From contig CAZIRO010000092.1 in assembly GCA_964541595.1 (NCBI GenBank), positions 1 through 11,134 on the forward strand: a DNA stretch of 11,134 bases, in the 5' to 3' direction. The notes beneath the pieces were generated by a model. The model had not been told where the DNA came from. It did not search any database and saw only the letters and a list, made by a program, of their open reading frames with translations. Of the stretch, positions 6,112-11,134 are shown in pieces (positions within the stretch are counted from its first letter, which is position 1; every line of letters begins with the position of its first letter). Both the position numbers and the translations under genes were made by a program. This stretch comes from CAZIRO01 sp964541595. GTDB lineage: Bacteria > Acidobacteriota > HRBIN11.

Positions 6112-6187
6112 ATACCTGACACCTGCATACCCGACACCCGACACCTGGTACCTGAGACCTGGGACCCGACACCCGGGACCTGAGACC
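6110..6187. repeat. Degenerate heptamer tandem array, consensus YGRNACC, 11 units
   Basis: Read in order the units are GGATACC, TGACACC, TGCATACC (8 bp), CGACACC, CGACACC, TGGTACC, TGAGACC, TGGGACC, CGACACC, CGGGACC and TGAGACC. ACC at positions 5-7 is invariant. In the ten 7-bp units the second base is always G, the first is C or T in all but one, the third is A or G, and the fourth is free. The 7-bp period continues, with a different unit, into 6084-6111 on the left. Three-base periodicity is absent and stops occur, so it is non-coding. It resembles the heptanucleotide tandem repeats known from cyanobacteria in form, not in sequence. Confidence 0.75.
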
Positions 6188-6211
6188 GATGGCCACTTTC
6201 AGTGATCTCAG

Positions 6212-6240
6212 TTGACGGAGTCGATGCCGCGGAGTATGGT
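6212..6240 (+). promoter_or_regulatory. Sigma70-like promoter, distal of three ahead of the subtilase
   Basis: TTGACG (6212-6217), a 17-bp spacer and TATGGT (6235-6240) match the consensus boxes at 5 and 4 of 6 positions. It is the weakest of the three. Confidence 0.45.
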
Positions 6241-6275
6241 ATATAGAAGTTCGTTCCAGAGCGGAAGGTGTGAGA

Positions 6276-6305
6276 TTGACCGGGGGGTGATGTTTGCGGT
6301 ATGAT
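6276..6305 (+). promoter_or_regulatory. Sigma70-like promoter, middle of three
   Basis: TTGACC (6276-6281), an 18-bp spacer and TATGAT (6300-6305) match the consensus at 5 of 6 in both boxes. It would give a leader of roughly 270 nt to the subtilase start. Confidence 0.55.
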
Positions 6306-6309
6306 GCAT

Positions 6310-6338
6310 TTGACATCAATGGCATATCATGGTATAAG
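6310..6338 (+). promoter_or_regulatory. Sigma70-like promoter, proximal and strongest
   Basis: TTGACA (6310-6315, perfect), an ideal 17-bp spacer and TATAAG (6333-6338, 5 of 6). The predicted start near 6345 leaves a leader of about 237 nt before the subtilase ATG. Confidence 0.65.
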
Positions 6339-6417
6339 TTAATCCGGATTTTGGACGGATGGGATCGGAGACAGGGGGCGTGGATTCGTCGTGGTGTTGT
6401 ACACAATCTTGTCAGGT

Positions 6418-6455
6418 TCAGCACTCTTGGAGTATGGACCATACCCCCGTGCTGA
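6418..6455 (+). other. Nested hairpin in the subtilase 5' leader
   Basis: TCAGCAC (6418-6424) pairs with GTGCTGA (6449-6455) as a perfect 7-bp outer stem. Inside it, GTATG (6432-6436) pairs with CATAC (6440-6444) around a GAC loop, extended by GG/CC across a one-base bulge. No U-run follows, so it is not a terminator; it may be a leader control element or mRNA stabiliser. I do not recognise a known riboswitch class in the leader. The rest of 6345-6568 is pyrimidine-rich toward the gene and shows no convincing gene. Confidence 0.45.
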
Positions 6456-6568
6456 TATGGTCGAAACTGCGATTTCACCGATACACTTGCTGCAGAACGA
6501 ATACGCCCCTTTTCACCTGGTTTTCCCCCTTTTATCCACTATAGCATGAACCATAACCGGTGAATTTC

Positions 6569-6574
6569 AGGAGG
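6569..6574 (+). promoter_or_regulatory. Ribosome binding site of the subtilase gene
   Basis: AGGAGG lies 7 nt before the ATG at 6582. This near-ideal site fixes the start and makes a strongly expressed protein likely. Confidence 0.8.
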
Positions 6575-6581
6575 TGGTGGT

Positions 6582-9500
6582 ATGAAGTCAGGCTGGAGAC
6601 GGATGCTCTGGCTCCTGCCGGGGATCCTGCTCATGGTACCTTTCGCCCTGGGTCTGCGGACCGGTGCCAAGGACCCGGACAATCTCGGGTACCAGCGGAT
6701 CGGTATTCCCGGTGTTGGGTATGCATATAAAGACGTCAAAGCACCGGTACGGTACGCACCGGATCGTATTCTGGTGCGGTTCAAAGAAAACGTCCCCGAC
6801 GAACAGATTCAGGCCCTGCACCGGCAACTGGGCACGGAAGTGATCATCCAGTCCCATTACATTCCAAAACTGCAGGCGGTGCGTCTCCCGAAGGGCATGT
6901 CCGTCAAAGAGGCGATCCTCGCGTTCGAACGCAGCGGACTGGTCAAGTATGCCGAACCTGACTTTGAAGTCCACATTCTCACGCATCCGAACTATCCGAA
7001 CGACCCGTTCGCGCAGATGTATGAGGATACCAGTGTGGGTACCCCCGGATGTGATCCTGCGGATGCGGGCGCGGAAGACTCCACATGGTGGACCTATGCG
7101 TGGGACACGCAGATGGGGACGCAGTGTACCTATCTGGATAATCTCATCTGTTCTGGCTACACCTGTTCCGGTGCGAACGTATCGGCGACCGATATGAACG
7201 TGCTGCCGTGCGATGACATGATGAGTTGTGACCCGACTGAACCAGAAGGCGCCTTTACGGACGTGACGCCAGTCGGTGTGGGACCGGATCCGATTGTACT
7301 CGTCATCGATACCGGTGTGGATTACCTGCATCAGGATGTGGCCGCCAATATGTGGCAGAATCCGGGTGAAATTCCCGCCAACGGTCTGGACGACGACAAC
7401 AACGGCATCATTGACGACGTATACGGTATCCGCACGATCGGTCTTGGCGGTGAGGGGTTTCCAGAGTGCGGTTCCAGTAATGCGTTCGGCGATCCGATGG
7501 ACGACCACGGTCACGGTACACATGTGGCGAGTACGGTGGCCGCACGCGTGAACAACTTTGCAGGCATTGTCGGTATCGGTTCCGGCGTGAACAACCGGAT
7601 TAAAGTTGCTGCCTGTAAGTTTCTGAACACCGAAGGTACGGGGTTCACGAGCGACGCGATCGTCTGTCTGGAATACGCGGCCTGGATGAAAGATCAGGGA
7701 TACAACATCATTGCGACGAACAACTCCTGGGGTGGTGGCGGTTTTTCCCAGGCGTTGATGGACGCGATTGCACTCAATCGGGATAAGGGCATTCTGTTCA
7801 TCGCTGCAGCGGGCAACAGCACAGCGGACAACGATATGAGCGCGTTTTATCCCTCGAACTACGACGTGGACAACATCATTGCGGTGGCATCGTACAACCA
7901 GCACGACTGCATGTCCGGTTTCTCCAACTGGGGTGCCCGCAGCGTGGACATCGCGGCACCGGGAAGTGCTATCCTGGGTGCCTGCACGACGGGCGGTTGT
8001 TCCGGAACGCCGGGTGCCGGCGTCTATGCGTGGTTCTGGGGTACGTCCATGGCAAGTCCGCACGTCGCCGGACTGGCAGCGCTGCTGAAAGCCATTAATC
8101 CGAACCTCGAGTGGTGGCAGATCCGGAACATCATCCTCTCGACCGGAACAGCATCCAGCCGTGCGGATACGGACTGCAGTTCGTTGGCAGAGGATGTGGA
8201 CGGCAACGTCGGATTGTTCCCGACATTCCAGTCCTACACGGGTACGGCGCCGGATATGAAGAAGACGGTCACAGACGCGCGGGTGAACGCACTGCGTGCA
8301 GCACAGGTCGCGGCGATGGGTTCCGGTCCGGGTGATTACGATGTGCAGGCGCGGTTATGGCCGTATGGCGATGCAGCGATGCCGCGTACGGCGTATCTGA
8401 ACCTGCCAACTCGTATCAAAGCGATCAACGTCAACGGGTGGAACGTCGGTGCGCCGGGATCCGTCCAGATCGATGTGACGTACACGCCGCTGCCACCGCC
8501 CGGAACGGTGGTGCTGAGTGAAGATTTCTCCACCGGAGATCCGCCGACTGGATGGACGGTGGTCAACGGACCGAGCCATACGTGTGCGGAAGACTGGACG
8601 ACCACGAATCCGGGCGGACGTGCACCGGGTGCGCCATTTGTGGATCCGTTCGAGATCGCGGACTCGGATGCATACGGATTCGGATGCCGGATTCAGTCCG
8701 AATTGCGCACTCCCATGCTGGATCTGACCGCTTCGGGATGTACGATTCCGGGTGATATCGTACTGCTGTCGTTCTCGAACTGGTATCGGAACCTGGGTGA
8801 AACGGTTACGATCGACGTCAGTGCAGATGGCGGTGCCACGTGGACGAACCTCGTGACATGGACCAGCAGCGTGGATTACCCGACGCCGGGTACGCAGGTG
8901 TTCGACATCACGTCGCTTGTGGGTTCGGGCACGCAGGTGATGGTCCGCTGGGTGTATGACGACGGCGGCGGATGGAACTGGTACTGGGCCATCGACAATG
9001 TCCAGATCGAGTGTGTCAGTGCGCCGCCACCGCCGCAGGCGTGCGGGCCGGTCGACTGCCGCGACGACGGTGTCTTCCCCGACCAGGTGGCCGGTGACGG
9101 TATCTTCATCTGCGAATTCACGCCGGGTCAACCGATCGGCACATGCGCGTCCACGGGTGCGGGCACCTATGACGTGACGTTGACTTTCGATGGCACGCCG
9201 TATGAAACGCTGACGTACAACGTCCCGGATGTGGCATCCGGTGCGTATGATTTCTACGGTGCCTGTCCCGCCACGACGGCTCCGCTGACGACGGACATCT
9301 GCAGTACCGGCACGGTTGTGCTCAGTGGATCGGACGACGGCGAAGCCGGATTTACCACAGTCGGTGCCTACATGTTTGGTGGTGCCACGTATACGGACTG
9401 GTGTGTGGGTTCGAACGGTGTCATTGTGCCCGGTGTGACGACCTGTTCCGTGCCGTTCAGCAACGACGTTCTGCCCTCGTCGAGTTTCACGCAGGCGATT

Positions 9501-11134
9501 GCACCTTACTGGGACGATCTCTACGGCGTGTCCCCCACGGGTACGGTGGTCTACGAAGAGGTGCCGGCGGGTGATCCGCGGAATGCTACGGGTGAAGACC
9601 TGCTCGTCGTTGCGTGGTGTAATTACTCGCACTTCGATGGTGACCGTACGGGCAACTGGGTATTCCAGGCGGCAGTCGGCAGCACATCGGGTAAACTGTG
9701 GTACCAGTACTTCAGCACGACCGGTGAGGGTCCGGAGTTTGATTGGGGTGCATCGGCCACGGTTGGGGTGCAGACGAGTCCGCTGGCTGCGAACATGTTC
9801 AGTTTCAACGCGCCTGCGGTCCCCGACGGTACGGTCCTTGAGTGGAGCTTCTTCAGCATGACCGGACGTCCGCAACCGCTGCCCGGTTCGGTCAACTTCG
9901 CGTTCGTTCCTGTCGGTGGTTCCAAGTCGTACACGATCCGGATCCGGAACACCGGGTTTGCCGATCTCAATATCCTGAACGTGACCGGTCCGTCGACGCC
10001 GGACTTCTCGTTCACCGGATTCTCGGCGTCTGTGATCCCGCCGGGCCAGGAAGTCAGTGGTGTGGTAACGTTCAATCCAACGACCGGTGGTACACTGGCG
10101 GACGCCATTCTTGTGGAAACCGACGGTGGTTGTGTAAGCTTCGGTCTGCAGGGTACGGGTGTCGGTCCGTATCCGGATATCCATCTGCCGAGCGCGGTCA
10201 TTGACTTCGGTACGGTGATCTGGGGCCATATCGGAGGCGCCAGCCTGCCCGTACAGAACCTGGGCGCGAGTGATCTGATGATCTCCGGTGTGGACAACAG
10301 TCTGGCACCCACGGTGAGTGTGACCACCACGTTGCCGCTGACAATTGCACCGTCGTCCTCCGATATCCTGTCGTTCGCCTGGGATTCCTCAAACGGTTGT
10401 ATCGATTCGCGCGTGCGCATCGTGAGCAACGACCCCGATGAACCAAGTCCACAGGTGCGTGTCCTCGGTCGTACGAGTGTGGCGGACGTGCCTTCCGGTA
10501 TTGCGTACTTCGTCGAACGGCTCGTTGCGAATGGCATCACTTCCGGTTGTGGAACGGAAGCGACAATATACGGCGTGGACCTGAATAGCGACGGTGATCA
10601 GATCGACAAGGTGTTCTGTCCTGCCCGCAGAATTTCGCGTGCACAGATGGCAATTATGGTCGCCCGGGCACTCGCGGGTAAGTTGAACGATACGATCACG
10701 AACCACGGACTGACCGCGAATTGTGACGGCGATCCGGCGACTTCGACTCCACCGCAGTTTACGGACATTCCGGATGCGAACACCGTACTGTGTCATGCGG
10801 TGTACTACCTGGTCGATAAGGGCATCGTTTCTGGTTGTACGCCCACGCAGTTCTGTCCGAATAACAAGGTGAATCGTGCACAGATGGCGATCTTTGTGGC
10901 GAAATCGATGGAATTTCCGGGCGCGGTACCGAGTTACGATGGTATCTACTGCGGTCCGACCGGGACTTCTCAGTTCACCGATGTGGCGAACACGTCCTTC
11001 ATCTGTCGGTACGTCCACCACATCTGGGTGCGCGGTGTCACGGCAGGATGTACCACTACGGAATTCTGTCCGACAGCCCTGATCAATCGTGCACAGACGG
11101 CGATCTTCCTGCAGAAAGCGTTTGCGCTGCAGTG
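6582..11134 (+). CDS. Secreted multidomain subtilisin-like (S8) serine protease with C-terminal SLH repeats (partial, runs off the window)
   Basis: The frame is open for 1517 codons with no stop before the right edge. A signal peptide (K-S-G-W-R-R, hydrophobic 8-24) precedes an inhibitor-I9/fervidolysin-like propeptide (about 57-130). The catalytic domain has an intact triad: Asp243 in V-I-D-T-G-V-D, His311 in H-G-H-G-T-H and Ser489 in G-T-S-M-A-S-P-H-V-A-G; the oxyanion Asn412 is in A-A-G-N. Between propeptide and Asp243 lies a long six-cysteine segment (C157-C216), absent from typical subtilases. Downstream come a MAM/choice-of-anchor J-like jelly roll (about 643-810), a D-D-G...A-G-D-G-I-F choice-of-anchor X-like module (about 820-895), a beta domain with I-A-P-Y-W-D-D-L (973-980), two ASPM-SPD-2-Hydin-like domains (about 1100-1200 and 1206-1300) and three SLH repeats (about 1304 onward). 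It probably degrades extracellular protein while held at the cell surface. The domain calls after the protease are by eye. Confidence 0.93.
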   Translation, partial: MKSGWRRMLWLLPGILLMVPFALGLRTGAKDPDNLGYQRIGIPGVGYAYKDVKAPVRYAPDRILVRFKENVPDEQIQALHRQLGTEVIIQSHYIPKLQAVRLPKGMSVKEAILAFERSGLVKYAEPDFEVHILTHPNYPNDPFAQMYEDTSVGTPGCDPADAGAEDSTWWTYAWDTQMGTQCTYLDNLICSGYTCSGANVSATDMNVLPCDDMMSCDPTEPEGAFTDVTPVGVGPDPIVLVIDTGVDYLHQDVAANMWQNPGEIPANGLDDDNNGIIDDVYGIRTIGLGGEGFPECGSSNAFGDPMDDHGHGTHVASTVAARVNNFAGIVGIGSGVNNRIKVAACKFLNTEGTGFTSDAIVCLEYAAWMKDQGYNIIATNNSWGGGGFSQALMDAIALNRDKGILFIAAAGNSTADNDMSAFYPSNYDVDNIIAVASYNQHDCMSGFSNWGARSVDIAAPGSAILGACTTGGCSGTPGAGVYAWFWGTSMASPHVAGLAALLKAINPNLEWWQIRNIILSTGTASSRADTDCSSLAEDVDGNVGLFPTFQSYTGTAPDMKKTVTDARVNALRAAQVAAMGSGPGDYDVQARLWPYGDAAMPRTAYLNLPTRIKAINVNGWNVGAPGSVQIDVTYTPLPPPGTVVLSEDFSTGDPPTGWTVVNGPSHTCAEDWTTTNPGGRAPGAPFVDPFEIADSDAYGFGCRIQSELRTPMLDLTASGCTIPGDIVLLSFSNWYRNLGETVTIDVSADGGATWTNLVTWTSSVDYPTPGTQVFDITSLVGSGTQVMVRWVYDDGGGWNWYWAIDNVQIECVSAPPPPQACGPVDCRDDGVFPDQVAGDGIFICEFTPGQPIGTCASTGAGTYDVTLTFDGTPYETLTYNVPDVASGAYDFYGACPATTAPLTTDICSTGTVVLSGSDDGEAGFTTVGAYMFGGATYTDWCVGSNGVIVPGVTTCSVPFSNDVLPSSSFTQAIAPYWDDLYGVSPTGTVVYEEVPAGDPRNATGEDLLVVAWCNYSHFDGDRTGNWVFQAAVGSTSGKLWYQYFSTTGEGPEFDWGASATVGVQTSPLAANMFSFNAPAVPDGTVLEWSFFSMTGRPQPLPGSVNFAFVPVGGSKSYTIRIRNTGFADLNILNVTGPSTPDFSFTGFSASVIPPGQEVSGVVTFNPTTGGTLADAILVETDGGCVSFGLQGTGVGPYPDIHLPSAVIDFGTVIWGHIGGASLPVQNLGASDLMISGVDNSLAPTVSVTTTLPLTIAPSSSDILSFAWDSSNGCIDSRVRIVSNDPDEPSPQVRVLGRTSVADVPSGIAYFVERLVANGITSGCGTEATIYGVDLNSDGDQIDKVFCPARRISRAQMAIMVARALAGKLNDTITNHGLTANCDGDPATSTPPQFTDIPDANTVLCHAVYYLVDKGIVSGCTPTQFCPNNKVNRAQMAIFVAKSMEFPGAVPSYDGIYCGPTGTSQFTDVANTSFICRYVHHIWVRGVTAGCTTTEFCPTALINRAQTAIFLQKAFALQ

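Noticed and set aside
6084..6187. CRISPR-like array
   Set aside because: The period is 7 bp with no spacers and no cas genes nearby; it is a degenerate simple tandem repeat.
6359..6544. 61-codon plus-strand frame in the subtilase leader (Cys/Trp-rich)
   Set aside because: The only Shine-Dalgarno-like bases sit 3 nt from the ATG, and the composition is unlike a leader or secreted peptide. It was left as untranslated leader.
6588..8063. 491-codon open frame on the minus strand opposite the subtilase
   Set aside because: It is low in recognisable motifs and very rich in His, Arg and Thr, as expected from the complement of a GC-biased coding strand. The plus strand here encodes an intact S8 catalytic domain.
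8355..10229. 624-codon open frame on the minus strand opposite the beta domains
   Set aside because: It has Arg/Thr/His-rich nonsense composition, no ribosome site was found, and it lies wholly within the subtilase gene.

Overview
The window looks like chromosomal DNA from a GC-rich, free-living diderm bacterium. The evidence is an RND efflux permease tail, a TPR/SLH envelope protein with a signal segment, and a very large secreted subtilase ending in S-layer-homology (SLH) repeats. The style of the subtilase (ASPM-SPD-2-Hydin and 'choice-of-anchor' beta domains plus cysteine-paired SLH repeats) recalls Acidobacteriota and neighbouring candidate phyla. That placement is an impression from protein style, not a phylogenetic result. 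No phage, transposase, CRISPR, tRNA or rRNA signal was seen.

Layout, left to right. (1) Positions 3-191 hold the C-terminal end of an RND-family permease. It is followed on the same strand by a membrane-anchored thermonuclease-fold protein (about 268-1017). (2) A compact hairpin lies in the 145-bp convergent gap. Then comes myo-inositol-1-phosphate synthase (ino1) on the minus strand (1163-2269). (3) A divergent intergenic region (2270-2485) carries two palindromes and overlapping promoter-like motifs. (4) A tightly packed plus-strand cluster follows: a V4R/heme-NO-binding-like ligand-domain protein (2486-3178), the ribosome-associated GTPase HflX (3175-4518), and a TPR protein with a signal segment and C-terminal SLH repeats (4428-5855). 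These genes overlap by 4 and 91 nt. (5) A 726-bp non-coding stretch (5856-6581) holds 3'-end hairpins, a CACGGAG repeat cluster, an inverted repeat, an 11-unit degenerate heptamer array, three tandem sigma70-like promoters and a long 5' leader with a strong hairpin. (6) The rest is one open reading frame (6582 to beyond the right edge, at least 1517 codons) for a multidomain secreted S8 serine protease.

How the parts may work together: the V4R-like protein, HflX and the TPR/SLH protein are arranged for coupled translation. A ligand or stress sensor could therefore share expression with ribosome rescue and an envelope protein, but this is inference from gene order. The protease appears to be independently and strongly transcribed. 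Its SLH tail suggests retention at the cell surface or peptidoglycan. The neighbouring TPR protein also carries SLH repeats, of a different, cysteine-poor type.
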